From: Entophlyctis helioformis
Lineage: Eukaryota > Chytridiomycota > Chytridiomycetes > Chytridiales > Chytriomycetaceae
Direction: 5' to 3'
Length of the DNA stretch: 42,357 bases
NCBI GenBank assembly: GCA_025526915.1
Contig: JAHLKH010000208.1
Location: 1-42,357, forward strand
Shown: positions 21,515-32,510 of the stretch, in pieces
How positions within the stretch are numbered: the first letter of the stretch is position 1
Layout of the letters: the number at the start of each line of letters is the position of its first letter
Translations under genes and position numbers: made by a program
Notes under the pieces: model-generated
What the model was told of the DNA's origin: nothing
Database searches by the model: none
The model's input: only the letters and a program-made list of their open reading frames with translations

Positions 21515-24131
21515 ATGCTCCAAGATCACTTTGAACCGCCGCCGGGCCTCTCCGACTGCCTGGCGCTCTTTGCCGACGGCTCCAGCGACGAGCACAAGTT
21601 TGTGGGTCTGACGCTGCTGTCCCGCCTGCTCAGTCCAGACGATGCCGCTGCCATGAACCTGGCCTTTGGTGCTCTGCCGTGGCCCTTCTTGCGCAGGATG
21701 ATGCTGCCCAGTAAGCCATGAACGATCGTCGCTTTCCGATGGCGGCCGGCCGGCCAGCCGAGCCTGACTCTTGCGCTGCTCCTGTGCACGCACTCTGCTT
21801 GGCACATACAGGCGACAGCCAGCATCCAGACATGCCGCAAGACATGCTGCAGAGCATCGCTCTCCACATCTGGTCTGGGTTTGCAACGTCGCAAGGCGGC
21901 CGCTTTGCCGACAAGCCGCCAATCACAAAGTGCATCAAGCCAGCCGTTACACTCCTGGGAAGCCTGCAGGATGCACAGCTAGCCGCTCTCATCGCACAGA
22001 CGCTGCATGAGCTGGCACAGTCGTCGGCATCTGTCCGCCAGATGCTGTGGACGCTGGACGTGCTGGATGCGATCGCTGCCGCAGTCAACAACACCAGATC
22101 GCTGGTGCAGCAGAACCTTGTCGAGGAGAGCAACAGCTGGATGCAAACGAGATCTTGATCAGTCTGTGGACCTGCTGCTGCAGGATGCGCTCGCGAACGG
22201 CGGACAGCCCGCTGGGCCTGCTGCGTCGGGCTCGCTCGTTGTTGATCCACCGCTGTTGCGCGCGATTGCTGGACAGGTTTTCGGCTGTGGCATGCACCGA
22301 GTCTGGAAAACTCAAGCTGGATGCCATGCAGCTTTGCCTCCGGCTGTTGCCGCATATGCCTGTAAGACTCGCCATTGCCAGTCAATGGCCGCTGGACCTT
22401 GGACTGACTACCCGTCTCTTGGATCGCACAGACGGGCAGCCTCGCCGCGTCAGATGCAGCAGCAGTTAATCTCAAGAATGCGCTGCGCGACGTTTTCCAC
22501 AACAAGCTGCACAAGTCGCAGCGCGTGCCGATGCTTGTGCTCGCCAGCTTCCTCTTTCAGACGGCAGGGGAGACGGTGCTGTGCTCCAGCGACTCTGCAT
22601 CTGCATCTGCATCCGCACGCACAACCAAAGGCAGACTCTCCGACTCGCAGTTTGTCGTCATTCTCACACACACGGCGTGTGCGGAAGTCCGCGTGCTGCT
22701 GGACGACACTGGATCCCACTTGCCTGGCGCTCCTTCTTCTGCACCTGCCTCGGAGCCTGTCGCCAACGACTCTTCGGACAAACCGGCAGCTGGCCAAGAC
22801 AAGAGCGGCAAGGGCAGCAAGAGCAGCAAGGGAAAGAAGATGCCGCCGCGCTTCCTCAAAGAGTCTGTGGAGTGGAGCCAGCAAGGGCTGCCTATCTGCT
22901 ACACCATCATCGAGACAGTCATGGCGTTCCTGGTCCTTGGCCGCAACGATCTGACATCAGACATGATCCTGTCGATTCGCAGTGCGCTCGCAGAGACGTT
23001 CATTGCCGTCGCTGCCTTTTTGAACGAGCGTCTGGTGCGTCTGAATGCTGCTGACTTGCCAATGGCATATGTGCTGACCAGAAGCCTCTCGTGGACAGAC
23101 TGTGTATGAAGAGTCGCGTGATATTGCCGCTGTCGACAATATCCAAACGCTGCGCAGCCTCGAGACATACTCGGCATGGATTGGTCTTGACAGCTCGTGG
23201 AGCCTCAAGGAGCTTGACCGTCTTGTGCCTCTGGTCGTGGCCGTCATCAACACCAAGTAGGAATACGCGTCGGCTGGTAAGCTGTCGCCCACACTGCTGA
23301 CATGTCCACTGATGATGCACAGGCTCGCGTCTCTCCCTGTCCATGCGCTCGACATCATTTCGCCCATCCTGGTCGCCATCACGAGCGAGCAGCAGACCAT
23401 GGCATCGTTTGTTCGCCTGCAGGGTCACCATTCCGTCATCCGCTACCTTGTCCAAGGCGTAGAGATGAAGCCAGGCGTTGAGACGACACTGCTCATCGTC
23501 TTGACAGACATTGTCAGCACCGATCGCACCGTCGTCTCGGGCAGTATGATGTTCCTGCAGCTCCTTGACTGTCTTGCCAAGCGTCTGTCGGCCTTTCATG
23601 GTGTGCTTTGCTTTGCGTTGGCTACTGCACGTGTGCGGGTTGCGGATTGGCTGCTGATGCCTTGCTACCATGCCCATTAACAGACCAGACGATCCTCGCA
23701 AACATGTGCTACTTGATCTCGGAGATTCTGTGTGCGCTGCCGCCGTCGCAGCTCGAGAGCTGCCAGTTGCCAAGTTTGATGCGGCCCTGAACAGCGTGTT
23801 TGACAACCTGCTCGTCAGCAAGTGTGTGTCGAGCACAACGACAGCCGCGCAAGAGGGTGCCGACGATGACGAGGTGCGCACCACAAGTCTCGAGACGCTG
23901 TGGACGCTGACGGTTTCTGCTCTTGGCGAGCTTGTGGCCAAGCCCCGCGTTCCAACCGCAAGCAAGGCCCAATGGCGGACACGAGCCCAGGACATTTTGG
24001 AGTCGTGCAGTAAGTGCCAGCCAGTCTCCTTGCTGCTCGTGTTGCTCCAAGACTGACTTTTGCTCTTGCTAGGCGACCTGCTCCCTGAAGATGTCAAAGC
24101 CCTGCGGCAGTTTGCATCAGCTTGCCGTTGA
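21515..24131 (+). CDS. NCDN: Neurochondrin family protein (frame breaks present)
   Basis: Firm exons are 21515-21710, 21812 to about 22130, a segment ending 22361, 22432-23034, 23099-23256, 23323-23600, 23684 or 23689 to 24009, and 24073-24131. Neurochondrin is an all-helical cytoplasmic protein whose molecular role is poorly defined. Family blocks include LSDCLALFADGSSDEHKF, GKLKLDAMQLCLRLLP, HTACAEVRVLLDDTGS (matching the animal LACVEVRLALEETG), TVYEESRDIAAVDN, and EQQTMASFVRLQG. Most introns have clean GT-AG ends and CTGAC motifs. The reading frame changes without a usable intron at about 22120-22160, 22255-22290 and 23740-23785. The gene is therefore either mis-sequenced or decaying, and I favour sequencing error because conservation persists on both sides. 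An acidic, Ser/Lys-rich insert lies near 22740-22850. Confidence 0.78.
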
Positions 24132-24289
24132 CGCGTCCTCGTCTCCATTGAAGCTGTTGTTGTTGCCGCCCGACGCGTGCCAGCCTGGCGTGGCGTGGCG
24201 TGGCCGCGTTTTGTTGTCAGAACCTGAATGTCGCATCGTTGCCCACACATTGCACTTATTGCCGAATCTTTGTTGGAACATAGAAGGAC

Positions 24290-25079
24290 ATGAGTGACAT
24301 TCATTGCCTGCAAAAGAGCTCCATCGTGTCCAAGAGCCCTTTTCTAGCGGCACCAGCGGCGTCAGAGCCAGCTGTCCCGCTTCCTTGTCCTGCGCCTGCA
24401 TCCACGCGGTCCAAGCCTCGTGCGGTTGTTGTGGCACAGGCAGCTGTGGCAGCCGAAGCACCGTCGCCGCAAACGGCAGCCAGCAGCAGCAGCAACAACA
24501 ACACGTCCGTTCAGCAACAGACAGCCAGCGAACACGGCGACGCGAGTGGCATTCTGTCGCCGTCCATCAACGTGTCGCAGAATCCGTTCCTGCGTGCCGA
24601 CAAGAATGCGCAGCCAGCGCACGGCCAGCTGAGATCCAGTGGTGTAAGTCGCCCTTTCTGCAAGCCCTCGTACTCACGCCCTGTCACGCCGCCGAGCCTC
24701 ACATCCGGCTCCCGCCTTTGTTTGTGCATCTCTGTCCGTCCGCTTGAATGCAAACACAGGCCCAGCTGCGTCGGTCTGCGAGCATGAACGTGCGCGGGCA
24801 AGACCTCAAGCCGCCCATCGCACCCATGCCTTGCTGCTCTATCGATTCGACTGATGTTGCGACTGTTGCGACTGCGGCTTCCAGACCGACACTCTCAACA
24901 GCATCGCCATCGCTGGATGACGGAGTGTCAAATGCGTCGTCCGACACCGACGGCAACAAGCCCTGGCACGAGCAGAGCCAGACACACAGCCTGACCGGAA
25001 CTTTGCGCGAGTCTGGCGGCAGCCATTTATCTGTATCGGCTCTTGCCGCTCGCTTCAGCAACGCTGCTGCTACATTGAC

Positions 25080-25117
<38 letters not shown>

Positions 25118-28100
25118 GCATGGTGCGATCATCCAGTGCCATGTCGCTGTCGGACCGGTCAACCAGTCCAGCACAGGGCCGCCACCACCGTCCATCGACG
25201 CCATCGACAGTCGCGTCCATTCCGTCCACCAGATCGACCACGCCGACTCCAAGCGTGCCGTTTGCCGTATCGTCTGTCTCGGCCGTATCAAAACAACACG
25301 ACCAGCAGCCAACGCCTCCATCAACGCTCTCCTCCACATCATCACCAACACCGCCGTCGCCGTCGCCGTCGCGCAACCTGTCGCTGTTTGACATTGTAAA
25401 GAACTTTGACCTCAAGCCCGACGTTGAAAAGGTGCTCTTTGTCTCTGATGCCAAGAAACGCAGCCTCGGATCGCGACCGCCAACTCCGACTGCTGGCGGC
25501 ACTTTCCTCTCGTCGTCAGCATCAGTGTCCGCACCTGCGTCCATTGCCAAGACCTCCAGCGCCGTTGTCGGCCGTCGAGCAATTGCTGAACAAGCCAAAC
25601 CAGCGCCGGATGCCGTCCCTTCGACTGCGGCCAACCCTTTGACTCGTCCTGCGTGTCGCGTGTCGGCGACTTCTGGTCCATCAACCGAACATCCAACAGT
25701 TCACGCTGTGGCTCCGGGCTCTGTCGCTCAAGCCACATCCCCATCTGCTGCCGTCATTTCCGTCGAGGATCAGCATACGACGGCTTTCAACGGCAAGCGG
25801 TCCGACTCTGGTGCGGCTTTCAATGCAGCACTCGAGGACGCGGCAGAACATGACTCTGGCCGTGTTGACACTGTCGGCCAAGACAAGGTGCATGCATCCA
25901 CCAACGCCACGGCATCGACCGTGTCAGGCAAGACGGTCGTGACTGCTTTGCGCGCAGGATCTGGCCAAGGTCGCAGCCAGAGCAGCCATGCGGTGCGAGA
26001 AGTGCAGCCTGCTGATCCGCGACTGAGCCAGCTGTTTGCCAAGATCCAATCCAAACTCGGCTCAACTGTTTCCGAGCCGTCAGCACCCGAGTCCGCTGTG
26101 CCAAAGCCGGCCAGCCAAGAAGTCGCCAAGGCTGCTGTCGAGATTGCACAGAACATAGGCGGTGGCGACGAGGCCAGTCATGCTGGCCAGCAGCAAGCTT
26201 CTGGCGAAGATGCGTCAAACAAGCCCCTTGCGCGATCCTCGTCTGCTCTTCTTGATCTGTCGGTAAGCGCATCCAACAATCACTGTAATCCACCACATCC
26301 AGCATCCTAACACATGGCATTGCAACTCTACAGATGCCCAAGATTGAGATTGGGTCCATGTTCAGTGACGACGACGCGTGGATGTCACTCATGTGCGCTC
26401 CTCCGGCAGCTGCTTCAGTCTCTCCACGCGCCAGCTCGCCACTGTCACCTGCTGCTGCAAAACTGCCTCTGCCGTCTCACCGATCGCCTCTCAAGAAATC
26501 AGCCATGAGCGTCCTTGTTGAAGAAAGCGACGAGGAAGAGCAGACTGACGAAATGTGGTCTGCAGCAAGCCAAGCCACTGAGCCGACTCCTGCGCCAGCA
26601 TCCAAGCAACAGCCGGCTGCTCCCGTGGTTGCAATTCAGCCATCTCCTGTTTTGCGCCGCGCCGATCTGCCAGCTGTGCCCAAACCACTTGCAACGCCTA
26701 GCACGACAGTACCGGCAGCATCGCCTGCCCACATTGAGCCATTCAACTCATCCTCCATGGATGCCGCAAGTGTCCGACTGTCCCAGCCCGGGCCCAAGTC
26801 GGTCACGTTTGGTGTCAGTGGGATCCAAATGATATGTGCACTTGGCTGGATGGCTGACATTGTGTTGGGGTGGCACGGGCATTGAAAATGCAGGTCGCGT
26901 GGCAAGGCAATCTGGCAACCTCCAAGAGCATCCCACGTGCAGACGTGGCTGCTGCTTTCTCCAAATGCGCACTCGGCCTCATGCTTATCCAAAGTCAGTC
27001 TTGTCGGGATGCCGGTGATCATCATACTTGGCCTGCATTGGCTGACACTATGTCAAGTTGTTGGGATTGAGGGTTTGGGCACGTGCGTCGACAGCGAGCG
27101 TATTGTAGACGTGGAGCTGTCGCACGGCAATGATACGATCACGTCGCCGCCGTTTACCGTGCCCCCTGGTGAAACCGACCTGTCCGTCGACTGGGAGGGA
27201 TGTCTGTAAGTTGGCCCATTGCATGCACCAGCTGCCACACGCCGCTGACTTGGATTGTGGCCGTTTGCAACGCGGCAGTCCCATCGGCGACCGCAACGGT
27301 GTTGTGCGTGTTGTGTTCAGGGTGCGCGAAGTCAGCGACGGCCCAAGCATGGTCCGGTCGTCGTCATCGACCAAGTCGTTTATGAATCCAGGACTCAAGT
27401 CCCTGCAGGACCGCATCTTTGGCAAGTTTATGGGCGGTAGCAAAGGCGTGCAGGGTCAAGGCCAGTCCCGCCAGGCTGGGCTTCGCGACGCACTGCCTGC
27501 CACGCCAGGTGCATCCAGTCCGCAGATCACATGGATTGGCCGCAAGCAGGCACCGGGACAGATGCAAGCACATGGCGAGATGGGCGGCATGCATCCATCG
27601 TCATCCATCGCATCGTTCTCGTCCATGAACTCCGTGGGATCCAAGATCGACGGCCGCAGCGGCACTGGGTTCATGCGCGGCACGTGTGTCACGGAGGTCG
27701 CCGCTGGACAGTGTGTCATGACGGACGCCGCGGCGTGGACGGCGCAGTTCAACATGTGCATCCGCGATGGGACGTTTGTGACGATGAGCGGCGATGCAGT
27801 GGTCGGCTCTGTGCGGTACCGCGCCATCTTTGTGCCCATGACTGCCCGTGTCGAGCCTGATCTGATGCCCACGACGCTGCTCGAGGCTGAGCATGGGCTG
27901 CACACCCGCGATCTGCACAGCAAAGTGTGGAAGGAGGGATACCTGTACCAGGATGGCGGCGACGTCAATGCAAGTAGAGTGTATCAGATTGGGGGGCCGT
28001 GACGGTCCAATAGGCTGACAATGTTGTGTGATGTGATGTGCATTCAGGTATGGAGCCGCAGGTACTTTAAGCTTGTTGGCGACAAGCTGGTTGGATGCCA

Positions 28101-28612
28101 CGAAACGGTAGGATCTGCCAGCTGGTTCTGACGATGGTGTTCGGCCCGAGGTGCTCATACAGACCCTGCATGGATATGACTACCGGCAGACCAAGGAACA
28201 CAAGATCAGCATTGATCTGGCACAGCTGGACACGGTGCGATACTTTTCCAACCGAATCGGGTCAGACTATGGCGGGTCGGGCACAGGCAGCCCGTCGGAG
28301 GCCGGGTTTGCAAACGCAGCGCTGATGATGGGCATGGATTATCACGTTGACCACCACCACAGCAGCAGCAGCAACATCAGCAGTCAGCAGCAAGGCTTGC
28401 CTGCCGAGACGGGCAATCCGACATCGCCCGACGTGTTCATTCTCGAGTTCCGCGATGGCCGCTCGATTGCCCTTCGCCTCGACATGCCTGCCACGGAACT
28501 GCGGCGATGCGACCCGTACGAGATTGAGCGTCTGCGCAACGAGTGGATCGATGCGCTTGAAGAGTCGCACTATCTTTTGACCGAAACCCCATTCCCTGCT
28601 TGGCTCAAGTGA
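24290..28612 (+). CDS. Anillin/Bud4-like protein with C-terminal PH domain
   Basis: Eight exons: 24290-24643, 24760-26262, 26334-26813, 26894-26993, 27058-27205, 27279-27969, 28048-28107 and 28163-28612, about 1261 aa. Anillin-like proteins (fungal Bud4/Mid2) scaffold septins at division sites. The N-terminal 780 residues are Ser/Pro/Ala-rich, with a poly-Ser run from (tcg)n at 25078-25117 and two NPFLRADK/KSPFLA-like motifs. Exons 4-6 encode a beta-rich C2-like anillin homology region (VAWQGNL, LGTCVDSERIVDVELSHG, GVVRVVFRV). The PH domain runs from WKEGYLYQDGG through VWSRRYFKLVGDKLVGCHETT and FILEFRDGRSIALRL to the helix RLRNEWIDALEES. Intron 6 has a GC donor (GCAAGT, 27970). Intron 7 is 55 nt ending ATACAG; an alternative acceptor 12 nt upstream (CGAG) is weaker. 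Confidence 0.85.
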
Positions 28613-28617
28613 ATAAA
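28612..28617 (+). terminator. AATAAA overlapping the anillin-like stop codon
   Basis: The last A of the TGA stop is the first A of AATAAA. The next gene's ATG is only 44 nt after the stop. Confidence 0.45.
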
Positions 28618-28656
28618 CGGGCAGGTTTGTCCAAGGATCACCATCAACATTCAGCA

Positions 28657-29851
28657 ATGACGATGCATCAGATGCGCAGACAACAGACGGTGGTTCCCGA
28701 CGAAGCGCCACCATCATACAACGAGGTGGTGCGGAATCCTGGGGCGAGTGCCGAGGAGTTTGCGCTACGGCAGGCCATCGAAGAGTCGTTGCGCACTGCT
28801 CCGCAACGCACAGAGACATTCGGCGGTCAGCGCGAGGCGATGACCAACAACAACAGTGTCATCAGCAGCAACAACAACAACAACAACAATCGCGCAGGTG
28901 GTGGCAACAGCGACTTGTCCCCATTGCTCTACTCTGCAGGCGAGCTGCTGCTGGGCAGCAGGCCGTACGCCGCACAGCAGGCCGCCACCTCGCACAACGC
29001 TGCACGCACCTCCAGCGACACTCGGGCCTCGCCCTATTGCCCACCCCTCGCCCCTTCCCAGATTGTGGCTGTGGGGCAGCCAAGCAGCACTGCTGCGACC
29101 ACGGGTTCAACTCTATTGTCGAGCCAAGCAGCACCAGCTCCCGTCCGAGTGCTGGTCGACGAGCCGGCAGGGATCACCTTCGTCGCCGACTTTACCAACC
29201 GCATGTCCGTCAAGATCATATCGACATGCTCGCAGTACATGTACGAGTTTGGCGTCCAACGACAGAGACAGGCCGGCACCCTCAGCATGGGACTGTCGCA
29301 ATTGACGCCCTTTGACGAAAGCGTGCGGCTGGTCAACGTTGTCGCGGACACTGCCACACTCAAGATCAAACTCACAGGTAAATGCATTGCCGATACCATC
29401 GACTTGGCTTGTTCGCCCAATCTAACAGCCTGGTGTTGTTTCGACAGATCTGGCCATGCCGGAACTGCCAGTGATCGACATGGCAGCAGCGTCTGAATCG
29501 CGCAATGGCGTGTACGACTTTACGTATCAGTGGACGCCGTTCCGGTGGCACAAGACACGGGGCGGGTACTCGCTCGAACGGCGGCCAACGTCATTGGCCG
29601 TACCGGTCTCACAGCCAAAGCCACGGAGGCCGTCACAGTCACATGGCGTGCTGGGACTGTTTGGGCACAAAAAACACAAGCACGATGAAGAAGCCGAGAA
29701 CCTCGAGTTTGACCGTGTGGCGTACTATCGCGCAGGAGATCCGCCGCTGAGCAACATCGACCGAGTGCTGTACATTGGCCCTGATCTCGTCAACATGCGT
29801 GACATTGTGATTGCCACGATTGTGGCACTCGACCTGGCGCAGCACTTGTGA
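28657..29851 (+). CDS. Tubby-C-terminal-like protein with PPSY and ubiquitin-interacting-like motifs
   Basis: Exons 28657-29377 and 29448-29851 give 374 aa; the intron runs GTAAAT to GACAG with a TCTAAC motif. Near the N-terminus are APPSYNEV (a PPxY motif, typically bound by WW domains of NEDD4/Rsp5 ubiquitin ligases) and EEFALRQAIEESLRTA, which fits a ubiquitin-interacting helix (Ala-Ile-x-x-Ser core). Poly-Asn follows. The C-terminal 220 residues form a beta-rich region ending in a hydrophobic helix (MRDIVIATIVALDLAQHL), as in fungal tubby-like/LURP-type domains. A basic, acidic-flanked loop (GHKKHKHDEEAE) interrupts it. A membrane-protein ubiquitination adaptor is an inference from the motifs only. 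Confidence 0.7.
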
Positions 29852-29975
29852 ATGCCCCCTGGCACTGGCATCGAATGATAATAGAGTGATGCTCAGATGG
29901 CTTTCGTCTTTCCGGCACTTCCGATTCACTCGTGATTCACTCCTGCCGCAGACTCGAAAGCCGGCTTGGCCAATA

Positions 29976-30969
29976 ATGAGCGATATTCCCATCTACGGTC
30001 TCGACAAGGAGCTTGGTAAGAGCCGTCTCGGCTGGCTGCCAGAGCAAGTGGGGGCAAGACTGACATGGCGTGCTGTGTGCCACACATAGCCGACAAGGCA
30101 CAGTCCAAGTACGACCCCAAGCGCGAGGCAGAGGCCCGCGAGTGGATCGAAGCCGTTGTTGGCGAGCCGTTTGCGTCCAATAACTTTCAAGAGAGTCTCA
30201 AGGACGGCGTGCTTCTAGCCAAGTGAGTCTGTTGGTGTGGCTGCGTGGCCGTCCAACCTTGGCAAAGGACGAGGTGTGCGGCAAGCCAGATGACCCATGT
30301 ATGCCATCGTGCTGACGTGTGCGTGTGTGTGTTTGGTGCCACATGTGGATCGCGTTTGTTGTCGCGTCGCTGGCCGCAACGATGCCGTGCATTGACACGG
30401 GCTGCTCAACGTCCAACGCTCAACGCTCAACGTCCAACGCTCAATGCCAAATGCCGAACGCAGACTGGCGCTCAAAGTCATTCCCGGCACGACATTCAAG
30501 CCCAACGTGTCCAAGATGCCGTTCAAGCAAATGGAGAACATCAACTACTTTCTGCAGGCGCTTGACAAGGTCGGCGTGCCCAAGCAAGAGCAGTTCCAGA
30601 CGATTGATCTGTTCGAGGGCAAGAACATGAACCAGGTTGTGGACTCGATCTTTTCGCTATCGAGACATGCTGTCAAGGCCGGGTTTACCGGGCCGCTGCT
30701 GGGTCCAAAGCTCCATGACAAGCGGGTACGTTGCCATTGACCGTCTGCTCTGCCACAGCTTGATTGGATGGCGAGATGCGATCCCGATGAGCGTGTGGCC
30801 GAGTCGCTGATGCTGGCATGTACAGGAGATGCATTTCAGTGACGAGCAGCTCAAGCAGGGAAAGAACATCATTGGACTCCAGATGGGATATGCTGGTGGT
30901 GCCAACGCATCTGGTGTGTCGTTTGGTAGCCGCCGCGAGATTGGCGGCCGTGACCCCAATGCTCGCTAG
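29976..30969 (+). CDS. SCP1: Transgelin/calponin-like actin-binding protein (Scp1 type)
   Basis: Exons 29976-30015, 30090-30222, 30464-30725 and 30826-30969 give 192 aa, close to yeast Scp1 and animal transgelin. A single calponin-homology domain covers most of the protein (YDPKREAEAREWIEAVVGE, FQESLKDGVLLAK, then MPFKQMENINYFLQAL, VGVPKQEQFQTIDLFEG). It ends with one calponin-like repeat, NIIGLQMGYAGGANASG. Such proteins bundle F-actin in cortical patches and cables. The intron between exons 2 and 3 (30223-30463) contains a (caacgct)n tract. A likely polyadenylation signal follows at 31021. Confidence 0.93.
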
Positions 30970-31020
30970 TGCGTTGGCTGGATGGGCTGGTTGGGCTGGT
31001 TGGCCGCAGCGTTGGCAGGC

Positions 31021-31026
31021 AATAAA
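31021..31026 (+). terminator. AATAAA polyadenylation signal of the transgelin gene
   Basis: AATAAA 52 nt after the transgelin stop and 20 nt before the first candidate ATG of the next gene. Confidence 0.5.
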
Positions 31027-31045
31027 GCAGAGGCAGAGGGTCTGG

Positions 31046-32434
31046 ATGGGATCGCGGTTGCCCGCACCTGATGCCGTAAACCGTCGAAGCTGGCGTCCAA
31101 GCGGCGCCACTCGGAGCTGCCCAAATGCGGCGACACTGGCTTCACCCGAGCCAATGCAACCACAACAGCAGCAGAGTGAAATGTCGCCGGGAGTCGTCCT
31201 GCTCAAAATGGAGGATCGGCCGTGGGAGCTGGTCCTCGGCAAGGACGCAGCCCGCCCAGCAAAGGCCGCCTCGAGCGCTGCCGCTGCCCCTGCCGCACCG
31301 ACCACCTCTATCTGGATCGTGCCTGGAGTCCTGCCGGCGGCTAGGGCGGCCGACCCGTCTCCGTCGTCGTCGTCTCCGTCGTCGTCAAACGGCTGGCTGC
31401 CATCGCTGAAGCCTGCCGGCGGCACATGGACGCTGCCCCGCTTTGGAACCAAGGCAAGCACAGCGGCAAGAGCCTCCGACGCATGCACGCCGCCCTCCTC
31501 TGCGTTGCCCTCCTCTGCGTCGCCCTCTGCTTCGCCCTCCTCTGCGTCGCCCCCCTCCTTATCGTCGACGCCATCGCCCTCCCGCCGTCCGACCTCGTGG
31601 TCGTCATCGACGGGCTCATCTCTGTCTTCCATGCCGTCGGCCAGCAGCCTCTCATCGGCGTCGTCATGTGCACCGGTCGTGCCAGTGGCGCACACAGCGG
31701 CTTCATCTCCGACACTGGCGCAGCGCAAGATTGTGTGGCACGTCCAGCGCAGTGGCTGGGGTGACGATCTGGCCATCACCAACGAGTCCGGCTCGACCAT
31801 CTTCTTTGTGTCGTCCTCATCGTCTGGACCCCACATCGACCTCAATGTGCACCGCGACGGTCGCAAGGGCCCCATCGTGTTGTCTGTGCGCCAGCCGGTG
31901 GCGTCGTCGCCCGACCTGACGATCGCCGGCCGTGCGCTGGATGAGCAGGTCATGCTGACACAAGACAGCACCTCAAACAGCAACAGCAGGCACCTGTTCA
32001 ACGCACCAGACGGCCGCATCTATTCCTGGAGCGTTGCTGGCGGATCTGCCGGCTCGGGCGACATGGTGCTCTCGCGCTTCACTGCTGTCTCGGTCCAGCC
32101 TCTGGCGCATGCAGCAGAAACACCGCTCGCCGTGTTCCGTCGTCCTGTGCTTTCGCTCTCCCGGGTCGGATCGTTTGAGATCTCGCTGGAAGCCGCACAT
32201 CTGCTCGAGCTCGTTGTCGCCACATGTGCAGCCATCCTGGTTGGAAGCAGCCGCGCGGGCAGCGCCAATGGGCCGCCGCCACCTCCAGCCAAGACAAGCC
32301 ACGACAGATCACAGGACACTCAACCCGCCGAGATGACCGAGTCTGAGCGGCAGTTTATCCGTGCGAGTCTGGACATGCTGCCCAGGTCCTCTTCGTCGTC
32401 TCTGTTTCGATCCCAGCTACCGTATCCCTTTTAA
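31046..32434 (+). CDS. Tubby-C-terminal-like protein, copy 2
   Basis: A single frame of about 462 aa from ATG 31046, or 426 aa from ATG 31154, which begins MQPQQQQ. The latter is as plausible, because the first ATG lies just behind the transgelin polyadenylation signal. The middle is Ser/Pro/Ala low complexity. The C-terminal half (from about residue 240) is a beta-rich domain: KIVWHVQRSGWGDDLAITN, HIDLNVHRDGRKGPIVLSVR, FNAPDGRIYSWSV, and a closing hydrophobic helix (AAHLLELVVATCAAILVG). The same blocks recur in the next gene, including PDGRIYSWS. Fungal tubby-like (DUF6593/LURP-like) domains have this layout. Function unknown. Confidence 0.7.
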   Translation: MGSRLPAPDAVNRRSWRPSGATRSCPNAATLASPEPMQPQQQQSEMSPGVVLLKMEDRPWELVLGKDAARPAKAASSAAAAPAAPTTSIWIVPGVLPAARAADPSPSSSSPSSSNGWLPSLKPAGGTWTLPRFGTKASTAARASDACTPPSSALPSSASPSASPSSASPPSLSSTPSPSRRPTSWSSSTGSSLSSMPSASSLSSASSCAPVVPVAHTAASSPTLAQRKIVWHVQRSGWGDDLAITNESGSTIFFVSSSSSGPHIDLNVHRDGRKGPIVLSVRQPVASSPDLTIAGRALDEQVMLTQDSTSNSNSRHLFNAPDGRIYSWSVAGGSAGSGDMVLSRFTAVSVQPLAHAAETPLAVFRRPVLSLSRVGSFEISLEAAHLLELVVATCAAILVGSSRAGSANGPPPPPAKTSHDRSQDTQPAEMTESERQFIRASLDMLPRSSSSSLFRSQLPYPF

Positions 32435-32510
32435 GTTCCACATTCCACATAAAGCCATATTTTGCCACTTTTTTAAGAGTTGCTTAACGCATATTCTCCA
32501 TCGGGACAGC

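Noticed and set aside
23684..23688. Choice of acceptor for neurochondrin exon 7
   Set aside because: Both AACAG (exon from 23684) and ACCAG (exon from 23689) keep an open frame. The first matches the animal protein better at its start and the second at its end, so neither was asserted as final.
28108..28150. 43-nt intron ending CGAG in the anillin-like gene
   Set aside because: A CAG acceptor 12 nt further on keeps the same frame, gives a 55-nt intron and yields the PH-like CHETT join.
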